Below are positions 1 to 8,246 of a stretch of 64,000 nt of DNA, piece after piece (the stretch's first letter is position 1; each line of letters begins with the position of its first letter). The position numbers and the translations under genes are program-made. This DNA comes from Clostridiales bacterium (GTDB taxonomy: Bacteria > Bacillota > Clostridia > Oscillospirales > Oscillospiraceae). Below the pieces are notes generated by a model. It saw only the letters and a list, made by a program, of their open reading frames with translations, was not told the origin of the DNA and made no database searches. Location of the stretch: assembly GCA_902363045.1 (NCBI GenBank), contig CABIYX010000001.1, forward strand, positions 85,737 through 149,736, written 5' to 3'.

Positions 1-2
1 GC

Positions 3-575
3 CAAATGATGATCCGCACCTTTGATGTAGTGGCTCTGGACGCGGATACCGAGGATGCTGCCCGTCTGATTGGTTTGCTGCTGGATCTTCGGCACGCAAA
101 GAATACGCTTCTACTTATGTTCCCAATCGGTAAATCTGATGTTCGGGCGGCTTTTATGAACCGAGGGTTTGATATGTGCCTTGCGGAAAACAGTCCCAAG
201 GAGTGCTCTGCCGCTGTCTGTGCCCTGCTTCGCCGTCCGTCGGCCGATGAATACCCTACGGAGGCCGCACCGCCTGGCCGTATCATTTATAAAGATCTGA
301 TGATGGACCCCTTGCGCCAAAGGGTCACAATGCGCGGAAGTCAGCTCTCCTTTACAGCTCTGGAGTTCAAGCTCCTCTATTTCCTGGCCAGCAATCCCTC
401 TATCGTCTTTTCCAGGGAACTGATCTATGAACGGGTCTGGAGGGAGAGCAGTCTCTACGGCAGTAAGAGCGTTAACGACCTGATCTGTTCTATACGAAAG
501 AAGATGGGCCTGTCTCCTAAAGATACCGATTATATCAAGACAGTCAAGGGAGTCGGGTACTGTTTCGCTCCATAA
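3..575 (+). CDS. Winged-helix response-regulator-like protein, 5' end probably outside the window
   Basis: The C-terminal ~95 residues form an OmpR/PhoB-type winged helix: a short strand segment, then FTALEFKLLYFLASNP, then ELIYERVW, and a closing TVKGVGY hairpin. The first ~75 residues resemble the second half of a receiver domain (VVALDAD would sit at the phospho-acceptor strand, ending in LLRRPS). The first ATG is at position 6, but the frame stays open to the window edge and no ribosome site is visible, so the gene probably begins upstream. A DNA-binding role follows from the family; the target and any partner kinase are unknown. The usual conserved Lys and Thr of receivers are not evident, so phosphorylation is doubtful. 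Confidence 0.75.
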   Translation, partial: QMMIRTFDVVALDADTEDAARLIGLLLDLRHAKNTLLLMFPIGKSDVRAAFMNRGFDMCLAENSPKECSAAVCALLRRPSADEYPTEAAPPGRIIYKDLMMDPLRQRVTMRGSQLSFTALEFKLLYFLASNPSIVFSRELIYERVWRESSLYGSKSVNDLICSIRKKMGLSPKDTDYIKTVKGVGYCFAP

Positions 576-895
576 TGTCGAAATAACACATATTCCGCCG
601 CAAATTCTCTTTTAAGTCCACTTTGGGAGCGTAAGGAAACCATGATGCACCGCTATTCTGTGGATAACGGCACAAGAACCCACATCGCGACGAAATTTGC
701 TTTCAAAGCATGGAATGAGATGGGGGAATATGAATAGGTCTGCGCCTCCACTTTTCCACCATGGCAGGGCAACAGCTTGGTCTACCGCTATCCTATTCTC
801 CGGTGCCAATTTTCTTGCCTTGGATAAGAATTCCTCGCATGATGTCTCCTTGTGCTGAAAAATTTTATTTCAGAAAGAAAGGCGGGGGGATCATC
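576..895. other. Intergenic stretch before the sigma-like gene
   Basis: This 320-base stretch holds one possible very small gene (642-737) and otherwise no convincing coding sequence, repeat or hairpin. The promoter for the 896 gene presumably lies here, but I cannot place it with confidence. Confidence 0.4.
642..737 (+). CDS. Possible 31-residue peptide
   Basis: The reading frame starts with two ATGs preceded by GTAAGGAAACC, an acceptable ribosome site, and ends at a TAG. The peptide begins MMHRYSVDNGTRTHIATKF and has no recognisable domain. It could be chance; the good spacing of the ribosome site is the only support. Confidence 0.25.
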   Translation: MMHRYSVDNGTRTHIATKFAFKAWNEMGEYE

Positions 896-1405
896 ATGGA
901 GCAAACGAAAATAAGAGAACAGGTAATTGATGACTTGAAGCAATATCCGGAGCTGAAGAAGAAAGTCATCTTGCTTCGCTATGAGCAGGAACACCCCGCC
1001 AAGATTTCAGACAGCGAGGTGATCGACAGCATGGCGCTTTCACGGCCGGTGAGCGACGGCATTCGACCGGCGGGATTTATCTCAGATAAGACCATGCGTA
1101 TCGCCACACAGTTCCGGGACAAGAAAGACCGACTCAACCAAGAAACCATTATGGAGATCGCCCAGGAGCTTTATACCGTTGAACAACAGATCTCCAAGCT
1201 GGAGTTCTATGTCTCACAATTAGAAGAAAAACAGGCCGAAGTGATCCGAAAATATTATTTTGAGGGGAAAACTTGGGGAGAATTACAGCGGGAAATGCAT
1301 CTGGCGCCGCGGACACTGCTCAAGCGCAGAGACGATGGCCTGGATGCGCTTGTGTCCATCTACTCTTACATAGGGCAGGTGAAAGGAGATCGAAGGAATA
1401 CATGA
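896..1405 (+). CDS. Sigma-70 region-4-like / phage-type transcriptional regulator
   Basis: This 169-residue protein starts at the ATG after AAAGGCGGGGGGATC; an upstream in-frame ATG at 761 lacks a ribosome site. The C-terminal part, from LEFYVSQLEEKQAEVIRKYYFEG to APRTLLKRRDDGLDALV, has the spacing of a sigma region-4 helix-turn-helix, as in small sigma-like regulators of clostridial prophages and integrative elements. It probably helps switch on genes of the mobile element. Its stop overlaps the next start (ATGA), so the two are co-translated. Confidence 0.65.
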   Translation: MEQTKIREQVIDDLKQYPELKKKVILLRYEQEHPAKISDSEVIDSMALSRPVSDGIRPAGFISDKTMRIATQFRDKKDRLNQETIMEIAQELYTVEQQISKLEFYVSQLEEKQAEVIRKYYFEGKTWGELQREMHLAPRTLLKRRDDGLDALVSIYSYIGQVKGDRRNT

Positions 1406-1824
1406 CGGTACATTTTTATGACGATGCGCACGAAGCGTTTTTCCGTGAGAAATTGGAGCGGGCCGCAGCATCCGGGCGTACTCCAGACAACTATTTTCGT
1501 TCTTTCCTCTATCTGTGCGGGCTGTGCCCAGATACCAGGAGCCACTTCCATCGTTTATTTGACTGGCGGGAGTGGTGTATCTGCCCGGAGGCGCTGGCTG
1601 ACGGCTGGCAGACTGGTACGAGCAAAAGAATCACCAGGCTGGCATTTAACCTGTGGAACGGCTATGGGCAGGAGCAACCGGAGGATGAACGGGTCTCTGC
1701 GGCATTCCTGCCGGATGAGATATTCTGCTGTGGGTTTCAGTCCTGCTTCTTTGAGGCGGTGCGGCTCCGTTTCCCAGAATATGCGGACGCTGCCTCATCA
1801 CTCCCATGTATGGGACCAGGCTAA
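1402..1824 (+). CDS. DUF6075-like protein of unknown function
   Basis: The protein has 140 residues and begins MTVHFYDDAHEAFF. The pattern of an N-terminal FYDDAHEAF segment, a central LYLCGLCPDTRSHF and a WNGY segment matches what I know as the DUF6075 family of clostridial mobile elements. It overlaps the sigma-like gene by four bases and ends shortly before a bidirectional terminator. No catalytic motif can be named. Confidence 0.6.
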   Translation: MTVHFYDDAHEAFFREKLERAAASGRTPDNYFRSFLYLCGLCPDTRSHFHRLFDWREWCICPEALADGWQTGTSKRITRLAFNLWNGYGQEQPEDERVSAAFLPDEIFCCGFQSCFFEAVRLRFPEYADAASSLPCMGPG

Positions 1825-1856
1825 ATGATTTTTGTAAATAACCCATACTGTGTTTT

Positions 1857-1887
1857 ACAGGCCGACAGCGCAAAGCTGCCGGCCTGT
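1857..1887. terminator. Bidirectional hairpin between convergent genes
   Basis: A 13-bp stem (ACAGGCCGACAGC / GCTGCCGGCCTGT, one G-T pair) with a five-base loop sits between the convergent genes ending at 1824 (+) and 1904 (-). The T tract is weak. Confidence 0.75.
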
Positions 1888-1903
1888 GTTCTTTGATCCG
1901 ATA

Positions 1904-3130
1904 TTATTGTTCGCTTTGGCCGCTGTAACGAATATCCTCCGTCACATCATGGCCTGTTCCCGGAACGGCATAGACGCCGCAGCGGGAGATCTCCTTGAGC
2001 GTTTCAATGCGCCAACGCAGGGCACGGGCCACAGCAATGCGGCGGGCTTCATCCAGGAACAGGGAGCCCTTGGTCAGCTCCATCCATTCCTCCTCGATAC
2101 TGTCCAGCCTGGACAGGTCCAGCCAGTCAAAGGAAGATACCAGCTTGATCTGCTCCTCATGGCGGTCCTTGAACGGCTTGCAGGTGACCCGCCCGCTTCC
2201 CACCATGCCGGTGGGCTTGTCAAACCACAGGGATGTGCCGCTGTCGTAGATCGGGGCGGCGCCCAAATACTCCAGCGTCTCAGCGTTGCGTACCACGCCG
2301 AAGTTATTTTGGTGCCGGTCCTCGTTGACGATCAGGTAGTCCAGTACGATCATCCGGTCCACGGCCTCCCGGACGCCGGGAATACCAAGGGCTTCACAGC
2401 AGTCCATATAATGCTGATAGACCGAGACATGATTGGGCCGCTTTACCGTCTGCATGATATACCACGCTGGGATCAACTCGGTTTCCGGGGTGATAAAGTC
2501 CTCACATACGCTGTACGGGTAGTCCTCCTGGACCGTCAGCGTATAGGTCACATGGGGGATACCCAGACGCTCCATCACGGAACTGGCCAGCACCTCATTG
2601 TAGGGCTCCTGCTGGGTGGCGCCGCTTCCGCCCTTCATCAGGCACCGGCGCTCATCCAGAATGGCCCACTTTTTCTTCAGCCAACCGTCCGAGGTGTTGT
2701 CCGGGGACATCAGGCTTACCCGGCCGCTGGATGAGCCGCGGCCGAGCAGGATATTGCCCACATCATCGGAAAAGGCGTTTTGAAAGAAGTTTACCTCCTC
2801 CCAGCGCACGCCGCTGGATGTCGGGCAGATCCAATATTGGTCGGACAGGCTTAGCCCCAGGCATTTGTCCAGGAGCAGTTGTGTGGAGGCCAACTCCAAC
2901 TCTCGCAGGGCATCCCGGATGCGGTCACGGCTGGCTGGAATGGCCCGGCCGGTCCACCATGTATTGAGGGCGCTCCTGTCAATGACTCCCTTTTTCACAG
3001 GGATACCTACCGGAACATGGAGCGCGTTATAAACATGGCCGACAGACCGGATCACACCGGTGTCCGTATCCAATTGGAGGTCGGCCACAGGTGTATTTTT
3101 GTGCATAAGAACATAGCGACTGTCTGCCAT
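1904..3130 (-). CDS. HipA-like Ser/Thr kinase-fold protein
   Basis: This 408-residue protein carries the HipA C-terminal kinase core: a nucleotide-binding segment near KKWAILDERRCLMKGG, the catalytic loop VLDYLIVNEDRHQNNFG around residue 265, and the metal-binding PIYDSGTSLW segment about 30 residues later. HipA proteins phosphorylate protein targets such as aminoacyl-tRNA synthetases and are often toxins; this one is not next to a HipB-type antitoxin. It stands alone on the minus strand with a good ribosome site (AGAGGTGAAACC). It could be a solitary kinase of a mobile element rather than a persistence toxin. Confidence 0.75.
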   Translation of the reverse strand: MADSRYVLMHKNTPVADLQLDTDTGVIRSVGHVYNALHVPVGIPVKKGVIDRSALNTWWTGRAIPASRDRIRDALRELELASTQLLLDKCLGLSLSDQYWICPTSSGVRWEEVNFFQNAFSDDVGNILLGRGSSSGRVSLMSPDNTSDGWLKKKWAILDERRCLMKGGSGATQQEPYNEVLASSVMERLGIPHVTYTLTVQEDYPYSVCEDFITPETELIPAWYIMQTVKRPNHVSVYQHYMDCCEALGIPGVREAVDRMIVLDYLIVNEDRHQNNFGVVRNAETLEYLGAAPIYDSGTSLWFDKPTGMVGSGRVTCKPFKDRHEEQIKLVSSFDWLDLSRLDSIEEEWMELTKGSLFLDEARRIAVARALRWRIETLKEISRCGVYAVPGTGHDVTEDIRYSGQSEQ

Positions 3131-3247
3131 TTTGGTTTCACCTCTTTCTGCTTGATTATAGTAAGAAAAAAGGAACTTGCAACTTGCCGTTGAGTATGCG
3201 ATGCGCCTCCAAGGGGCTTTTTATTTTTGAGAAAACAGCAGGACCGG

Positions 3248-3278
3248 CACCGGGCGGCAATTTGAACTCCCCGGTGCG
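3248..3278 (-). terminator. Hairpin after the ATPase/ELK module
   Basis: An 8-bp stem GCACCGGG / CCCGGTGC with a 15-base loop lies 20 bases past the stop at 3299. On the minus strand it is followed by TCCTGCTGTTTTCTC, a modest T-rich tail. Confidence 0.5.
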
Positions 3279-3298
3279 CCGATCCTTCGCAAGATGAA

Positions 3299-3727
3299 TC
3301 AGATCGTTTCCTCTAAAAGCCGCTCTTTGATGACGACGGTATTTCCATGCTTCCTTTTCCAGGAGAGTACGGGCCTGGTTTGTATTCCATGGGTACCCGT
3401 TCTGAAAACGATACGGCGCAGGACTGCATATTCCGGAATGGAGGGGGCAATCATGGCGACGGTAGTCTCAATCTGCTCAATGGCCTTGACCAGATCGGAG
3501 CCCTTCAATTCGATGTAGTAGGAAGTCTTTGCATCATCGTTCAAAAGGAGATAATCACAGCGCGGAGACATATCCCCCGCTGCGACCACCTCTCCATCCA
3601 CCTTGAACTGCCGGATCATGTGCCTATTTTTGTTCTTGCCGACATGGGTACAGCGATTTTCCGCCGAAGTAAATACGGAGTGCTGTCCCGCCCGATGCGG
3701 CGTAAAATCATTGATGTTGCAGCACAT
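3299..3727 (-). CDS. Small protein with a possible PD-(D/E)XK-like core, partner of the ATPase
   Basis: The 142-residue protein starts after GGAGGGATAGGT, directly behind the ATPase gene (two bases between stop and start), so the pair is one operon. Its centre reads CDYLLLNDDAKTSYYIELKG: an Asp followed about 16 residues later by E-x-K in a beta strand, then a helix with KAIEQIETT. This D...ExK layout is seen in restriction-like nuclease folds, but the fold is inferred from one motif only. The N-terminus has three Cys and several His. Function unknown; pairing with an AAA ATPase fits a defence-type module. Confidence 0.6.
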   Translation of the reverse strand: MCCNINDFTPHRAGQHSVFTSAENRCTHVGKNKNRHMIRQFKVDGEVVAAGDMSPRCDYLLLNDDAKTSYYIELKGSDLVKAIEQIETTVAMIAPSIPEYAVLRRIVFRTGTHGIQTRPVLSWKRKHGNTVVIKERLLEETI

Positions 3728-3729
3728 AC

Positions 3730-5046
3730 CTATCCCTCCTCAGAAAACAAAAATCCGAGAAGGAAATCGCTTAACGCATTGATCTCAGTGGAGGCGCCGT
3801 CAATCAGTTCATTCTTGATCAGCTTCAGCCCATCATCCTCGTTCACAGCCGTTTCCAGCTTGCCGTCATGAATATAATAGGCGTTTGATCTTTCCGCATC
3901 AAGCCAAAACCTCTTGTTGAGACGCGGCTTGACCTCTTCTTGACGCTGAACAGGAACCTGGCCGGCGAGCATCAGATAGTTCAGTGTGCTGAGCACATAG
4001 GGGCTGTGTGTGGTCACGATGCCTGTGTTCCCGCTGGTAAGCATCAAAGCGAGCACATGGGAGATTGTCTGCTGGGAGGCCGGATAAAGGTGGGACTCCG
4101 GCTCTTCCACGATCAGGAACACCTTTCTCTGCTCAATCAGATAATAGAACAGAAGGTTAAAAAGCCACACAACTTCCTGCTGGCCGGAGGAAGCCAGGTT
4201 GATTTTCACATATTTGCCGTCTGAAAGATATAGACGCTCCTCATTTTCCGTATATCGGTAGCTGCCGTTCAACACCTGCTCCGCGGCTGTTCTCAAGAGG
4301 TTGACCGCGGGCCTGATCTCCTTGTACTTTTTCAGCCGAATCGGGTCAGCCTCAATTTCCCGGATAACGCCATCCATCCCGTAGCCGAAGGTCGGCTTGA
4401 GCTTTAGGATCAATTCCGTGTATCGCTTGGTGATATAGTCGATATTACGGAGTTGGGACTCCTCCAGCGAAGTAAAAATATAGTTGAGCTGCGCGCTCAG
4501 CAGTGTAATCAAATTGCGCCCGGCCGGAATAAAGACGGTTTCATACGGATCATTAAACAACTGGCTGAGCTGTTTCTCGGCATAGTCCCTCTGGCCGGGA
4601 GAGATATTGGAAAAATTCCGCCAGCCCAGCTCTGTGAAATACTCTTTCACAGAGCCGCTAAATTCAATTTCGATATAGTTTTTCAGGGGATCATCATAAT
4701 TTTCAGTCAGGGATACCCGGATAGAGACATTCTTTTTATAGGTGTATTCCATCTTCATATCCAGCGGCATGACCCAGGAGGTCCCAAAAAGCTGCAGGAA
4801 TTTGTTCTTCAGGCGCTGTTCCAAGACCATGGACCAGGAAGCGTCATCCCGGTCCGATACTGCTTGCGGGCCTCCCTGCATGATAATATTCAAAATATCC
4901 TGTTTGACCGTCCTGAAAAAATAGACGGCTTTTGCAACGGTGCTTTTTCCGCTGGACTGCGGGCCAGTCAAAACGGTGAAGTCGTTCAGGTCCAAATCAC
5001 ATTCTTGAATAGGACCAACATGATATAACCGGAGCTTGTGATCCAT
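3730..5046 (-). CDS. AAA/ABC-type ATPase of the OLD/AAA_21 kind
   Basis: The 438-residue protein has an N-terminal Walker A (GPQSSGKST, about residue 28), a signature-like SSGQQEV motif, Walker B with catalytic Glu in VFLIVEEPESHLYP (about residue 315) and a switch His in VTTHSPYVLSTL. These are the marks of SMC/ABC-like ATPases found in OLD, Septu and related defence systems; no TOPRIM domain follows. I start it at the ATG with AAAGGAG ten bases upstream, not at the GTG nine bases earlier. It leads a two-gene operon with the ELK-motif protein. Confidence 0.75.
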   Translation of the reverse strand: MDHKLRLYHVGPIQECDLDLNDFTVLTGPQSSGKSTVAKAVYFFRTVKQDILNIIMQGGPQAVSDRDDASWSMVLEQRLKNKFLQLFGTSWVMPLDMKMEYTYKKNVSIRVSLTENYDDPLKNYIEIEFSGSVKEYFTELGWRNFSNISPGQRDYAEKQLSQLFNDPYETVFIPAGRNLITLLSAQLNYIFTSLEESQLRNIDYITKRYTELILKLKPTFGYGMDGVIREIEADPIRLKKYKEIRPAVNLLRTAAEQVLNGSYRYTENEERLYLSDGKYVKINLASSGQQEVVWLFNLLFYYLIEQRKVFLIVEEPESHLYPASQQTISHVLALMLTSGNTGIVTTHSPYVLSTLNYLMLAGQVPVQRQEEVKPRLNKRFWLDAERSNAYYIHDGKLETAVNEDDGLKLIKNELIDGASTEINALSDFLLGFLFSEEG

Positions 5047-5185
5047 GCGGCACACTCCTTTTCCAAAGCGATTTTAAGTTCTGTATTTGTTGTTAGTATA
5101 ATCAGATTTTAGAGATAAATCAAGTCGAGATGGTGAATGAGGCAAGTCTGGAGATTCGCGGCGAGACGCCTTTGGCGGCAGAGTG

Positions 5186-5220
5186 ACACGGACGGATAGT
5201 TCGCAACTCTCCGTCCGTGT
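5186..5220 (-). terminator. Terminator of the long minus-strand gene train
   Basis: An 11-bp perfect stem ACACGGACGGA / TCCGTCCGTGT, with further pairing inside the loop (AGTT / AACT), lies 30 bases past the VWA gene stop on the minus strand. Confidence 0.65.
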
Positions 5221-5249
5221 TCTCTGTGTAATAAGATGTTTTCTCGCCG

Positions 5250-6848
5250 CTATGCCACCCGGCTCACCACCAGCTGCTCCGCGATTTGATCGCGGGAGAG
5301 CTGGCTGGTGCGGTAGACATTGGTGCAGAACTCCCGGAGGCTGAACTCAAACCCGGCGTCCTCCTGATCCAGCAGGATGCCGGTGATCTGGAAGCCTCTG
5401 GCGGACTGTTCCGCCTTCAGCTTTTCCAGGAAACTGTCCGGCAAAACACATTCACCGTCCGTGACGAACACCATGTCGGCATTTTCAAAGCCCTCCTGCT
5501 CCATGAGGCGCAGGGCCTCCCGCAGCGGCGTCTCGTAGTCGGTGTTTCCGTTTAGGAAGGTCTCGGCACAGCGCAGAACATCCTCACGGTCGTACTGCCC
5601 CGGCAGGAAGAGATCAGTCTGAACATCTCCAACCCCGGCAAAATGGATCACGGCAAACCGGCGCTGGTCCCGCATGGCAATGTCCAGCAGGGCCAGGGCC
5701 ACCGCCTTACACCAGGGTGCTTGGCTCTCCGCAGAACTGGACTCGTCCAGCATACAGATGATGTCGCCGCTTCCCTTGCAGATGGGCTCCCGGCGCTGGT
5801 ACTGCTTGAGTGCCTTTCGCTGGAGCTTGCGCAGGAAAAGCGGCAGCGTCTCCGGCGCGGCAAGCATGGCGAACTCCGAGGCAATGGCCCTGTTGATGTC
5901 GCCGCCCAGCTCCAGGCTGTACTTCTCGCCGCGGCCATAGGCATAGCCGTTTTTGCGCTTGCCGTCCATCAGCTCCTTCAGGCGCCCCAGATAGCGGGCC
6001 ACCTCCATGAGCGTGGGACTCTTGCCGACGCGGGCGGCCAACTCCAGGTCCGCCGCTCTCCGCTCCGGATCATTGCTGTCAGGGCCGTAGCCCCAGGCCA
6101 GAAGCGCCGACGAAACGCTTTCGGCTTTCTGTGCCGCCGCCCGTACCGCCTGTGCAAAACAGCCGGAGACGGCCTCTTTATTTTGGAGCATCTGGTCGCG
6201 GACCATATGGCCCACGGCTTCCGTCTGGTTGACCTGGCTCTGGGCCTGATTGGCAGCCTTGACGGCCTGCTTCTCCAGTTCGGGAAGCTGCTCAGGGCCG
6301 GCCTGTGCGATTTGCTTCATCAGTTTTTGAAGCTCCTCCATGCTCCTGTCCCTTTTTTGTTCCAGGCGCTCCAGGGTATTCAGCGCCCCTTTTTTTCCAC
6401 TGGCTTTTTCCAGCAGCTCATCCAGGTTTCCAGCCACCTGACTGATAAATTCCGAAGCGGCCTCATAGGCGGGGAGCTGCCGCCCCTCACAGGCGGCTTT
6501 GATGGCGGGATAGTCCTCGCCGTCCATCACCTCATTTAGGATCGGTGCATTGAAGCGGCGGGCCTGCTCGGAAATGGCATCTTCTGGCTGCCGCCGCACA
6601 TTCAGGGAATAAAAGCTCTGATAGATGTCCCTGCTCAGAGCGGGAAAGGTGGACAGCTTTTCGCCGCAGGCTTTTTCCAGCGCATCCAGCTCGTTATCAC
6701 CCCGGCGCAGGTCCCGGTATGCCGCGTCCTCCAGTTTGGTTGATTTCAGCACCCGATGTCCGCCGGCGTGCCGGGGGGAGAATGTCTGCGCGGTCTGTGC
6801 CAGGGGAGAGCCCAGCACATCGCTTAAAGAGCGAAAATAAGTACGCAT
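5250..6848 (-). CDS. VWA-domain protein, ViaA-like partner of the MoxR ATPase
   Basis: The 532-residue protein has an alpha-helical N-terminal two thirds (Gln- and Glu-rich, with coiled-coil-like stretches at about 140-215) and a C-terminal von Willebrand A domain. The metal-ion site is visible as ICMLDESSSAE (DxSxS), a Thr in GNTDYETPL and an Asp in VFVTDGE. This is the layout of ViaA, which pairs with the MoxR-family ATPase RavA. A MoxR ATPase is encoded 5 kb upstream in the same gene train, so the two probably work together on a protein-remodelling task. It is the last gene of the train. Confidence 0.75.
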   Translation of the reverse strand: MRTYFRSLSDVLGSPLAQTAQTFSPRHAGGHRVLKSTKLEDAAYRDLRRGDNELDALEKACGEKLSTFPALSRDIYQSFYSLNVRRQPEDAISEQARRFNAPILNEVMDGEDYPAIKAACEGRQLPAYEAASEFISQVAGNLDELLEKASGKKGALNTLERLEQKRDRSMEELQKLMKQIAQAGPEQLPELEKQAVKAANQAQSQVNQTEAVGHMVRDQMLQNKEAVSGCFAQAVRAAAQKAESVSSALLAWGYGPDSNDPERRAADLELAARVGKSPTLMEVARYLGRLKELMDGKRKNGYAYGRGEKYSLELGGDINRAIASEFAMLAAPETLPLFLRKLQRKALKQYQRREPICKGSGDIICMLDESSSAESQAPWCKAVALALLDIAMRDQRRFAVIHFAGVGDVQTDLFLPGQYDREDVLRCAETFLNGNTDYETPLREALRLMEQEGFENADMVFVTDGECVLPDSFLEKLKAEQSARGFQITGILLDQEDAGFEFSLREFCTNVYRTSQLSRDQIAEQLVVSRVA

Positions 6849-6913
6849 ATTACTTTCCTTCCTTTGTCATTTTCAAAGTCCTGTTATGATCGAAATCCTC
6901 TTCGGGATCAATC
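6849..6913. other. Short gap before the VWA gene
   Basis: These 65 bases carry only the ribosome site of the VWA gene (AAGGAAGGAAAG on the minus strand). Confidence 0.5.
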
Positions 6914-7690
6914 TTATCCCGCGTTGTCTCTCAGGCCATCGCAGTCTGCCGCATTTTGGAGCGACAGCCAGCGCCGCTCCAACAGCGGCGCTATTTTTGC
7001 CACGGTGCCGTCCTTGTCAAATGGAGCGAGCACCAGATCACCCTCGTTGCTCCAGGTCCGGATGTGATCTTCGGCCAGCCGTTCTGATAGGCTCACAGCT
7101 TTGCCGCCGAACAGCTCGCTCTCCATCGGTAAAACAGTGCCGTAGTGCCAGACATTTGTGCGGGCGCCGAATTTCTGAATCGTCTTTCGGCCTTTTGGAG
7201 TGAGCGTGCCGTTCACTTCACGCTTGGTGAGGCATCCCCAGGTCTTTGTACCTGCCCACTTGTTGGGCTTGTCTTTCAAAATATGAACGGTCTTGGGCTT
7301 GCCCTTTGCGAGGATATACATGGACTCAAAAGCGTCTCCATATCGGACAGGGGTGGGCGGCGTGTTCCTTTCCTTTTCCACAAGGATGGTGTCGATCAGT
7401 CTCAACTGGATTGATTGAAAGTAGACTACCTGACGGAATTGCGCGGTGGAAAAGGTGGCCTCCCCGCGCTCATTGGGGACATGCCAGACCAGCACCCCGC
7501 CCGGCTTCAAAACCCGTAAGAGCTCAACCGCAGTCCTCCGAAACAGGTAATCGGATGGCCGGCCTTTTTGAAAAAACTCCTGCTTGCCTGGAGCGGCCAG
7601 AATCAAATCTATGGTCTCCGCGGGCAGCGCCAGTAAAACCTGGAGGTGATCTGCGCAGCGGATGACTTTTCCAGGCTCAGATAAGAGCAT
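6914..7690 (-). CDS. DNA-methyltransferase-fold protein with degenerate active site
   Basis: The protein (258 residues from the ATG at 7690, which has AAGGA upstream) follows the N4/N6-methyltransferase plan: IDLILAAPGK where the catalytic (D/N/S)PP(Y/W) should be, LLRVLKPGGVLVWHVPNE, and a C-terminal DLVLAPFDKDGTVAKIA where DPFxGSGTT binds SAM. Both catalytic and cofactor motifs are changed, so it is probably not an active methylase. It may bind DNA or regulate. It overlaps the upstream small gene by 14 bases. An active relative sits 560 bases upstream. Confidence 0.65.
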   Translation of the reverse strand: MLLSEPGKVIRCADHLQVLLALPAETIDLILAAPGKQEFFQKGRPSDYLFRRTAVELLRVLKPGGVLVWHVPNERGEATFSTAQFRQVVYFQSIQLRLIDTILVEKERNTPPTPVRYGDAFESMYILAKGKPKTVHILKDKPNKWAGTKTWGCLTKREVNGTLTPKGRKTIQKFGARTNVWHYGTVLPMESELFGGKAVSLSERLAEDHIRTWSNEGDLVLAPFDKDGTVAKIAPLLERRWLSLQNAADCDGLRDNAG

Positions 7691-7943
7691 CGTATTCACC
7701 GTCCTTCTGTGACCTGCATCCAGCGGAGAGGCGCTTGGCGGTTGGGACATGGCGCTTCTCCATTTCTCGCTGAAGCTCCGCTTGAAAACGGGCGGCAGCG
7801 GCGTGGATTCTCCGCAGTTGACGAAGTTCCTCTTTGGAAAGGGACCCGTCATCTTCATAGGCCGCCAGTTCGCAGGCTGTGGAAAAGGCGGCGAGGGCGG
7901 AGACCATGTTTTGGCATTGAGCTTTTAAGTATGGATTGTCCAT
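7677..7943 (-). CDS. Small helical protein, unknown
   Basis: The 88-residue product begins MDNPYLKAQCQNMVSAL and is predicted mostly helical, with a charged middle (EELRQLRRIHAAAARFQAELQREMEKR). I start it at the ATG at 7943, behind AAAGGAATAG. It sits within the gene train and overlaps the degenerate methylase gene. No family recognised. Confidence 0.55.
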   Translation of the reverse strand: MDNPYLKAQCQNMVSALAAFSTACELAAYEDDGSLSKEELRQLRRIHAAAARFQAELQREMEKRHVPTAKRLSAGCRSQKDGEYDALI

Positions 7944-7947
7944 TGTA

Positions 7948-8220
7948 CTATTCCTTTCCAAACAGCCTGGACGAGTCGAACAGGATTACTTTCCCGTCCT
8001 CCGTGATACGCATGGCTGTGAAGTGAAATGCACTCCTGGCGATACCGGATAGGTAGTCCAGGCGGCCCAAACGGGTGACGGCCTCATCTCTGGTAATAGG
8101 GGCGCCGTCCATCTCGTAAGTTGTTTTGTCTCTTCTGGTGGCTTCTTGGATCTGGGCGAAGTCTTTTCTGCCATATCCGCAGCGTTCAAGATACATCTTC
8201 TCTTCTTTTGTGATCTTCAT
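7948..8220 (-). CDS. Small unknown protein
   Basis: The 90-residue protein begins MKITKEEKMYLERCGYG behind CAGGAGGCAGAGATCTCA. The segment TTYEMDGAPITRDEAVTRLGR and a closing FHFTAMRITEDGKVILFDSSRLFGKE look like a compact alpha/beta domain. Common type of small conserved gene in clostridial mobile elements; function unknown. Confidence 0.6.
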   Translation of the reverse strand: MKITKEEKMYLERCGYGRKDFAQIQEATRRDKTTYEMDGAPITRDEAVTRLGRLDYLSGIARSAFHFTAMRITEDGKVILFDSSRLFGKE

Positions 8221-8246
8221 TGAGATCTCTGCCTCCTGTTTTTGAT

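Noticed and set aside
761-895. Upstream extension of the sigma-like protein to the ATG at 761
   Set aside because: No ribosome site at 761 and the added residues look non-coding; the ATG at 896 has a strong site.
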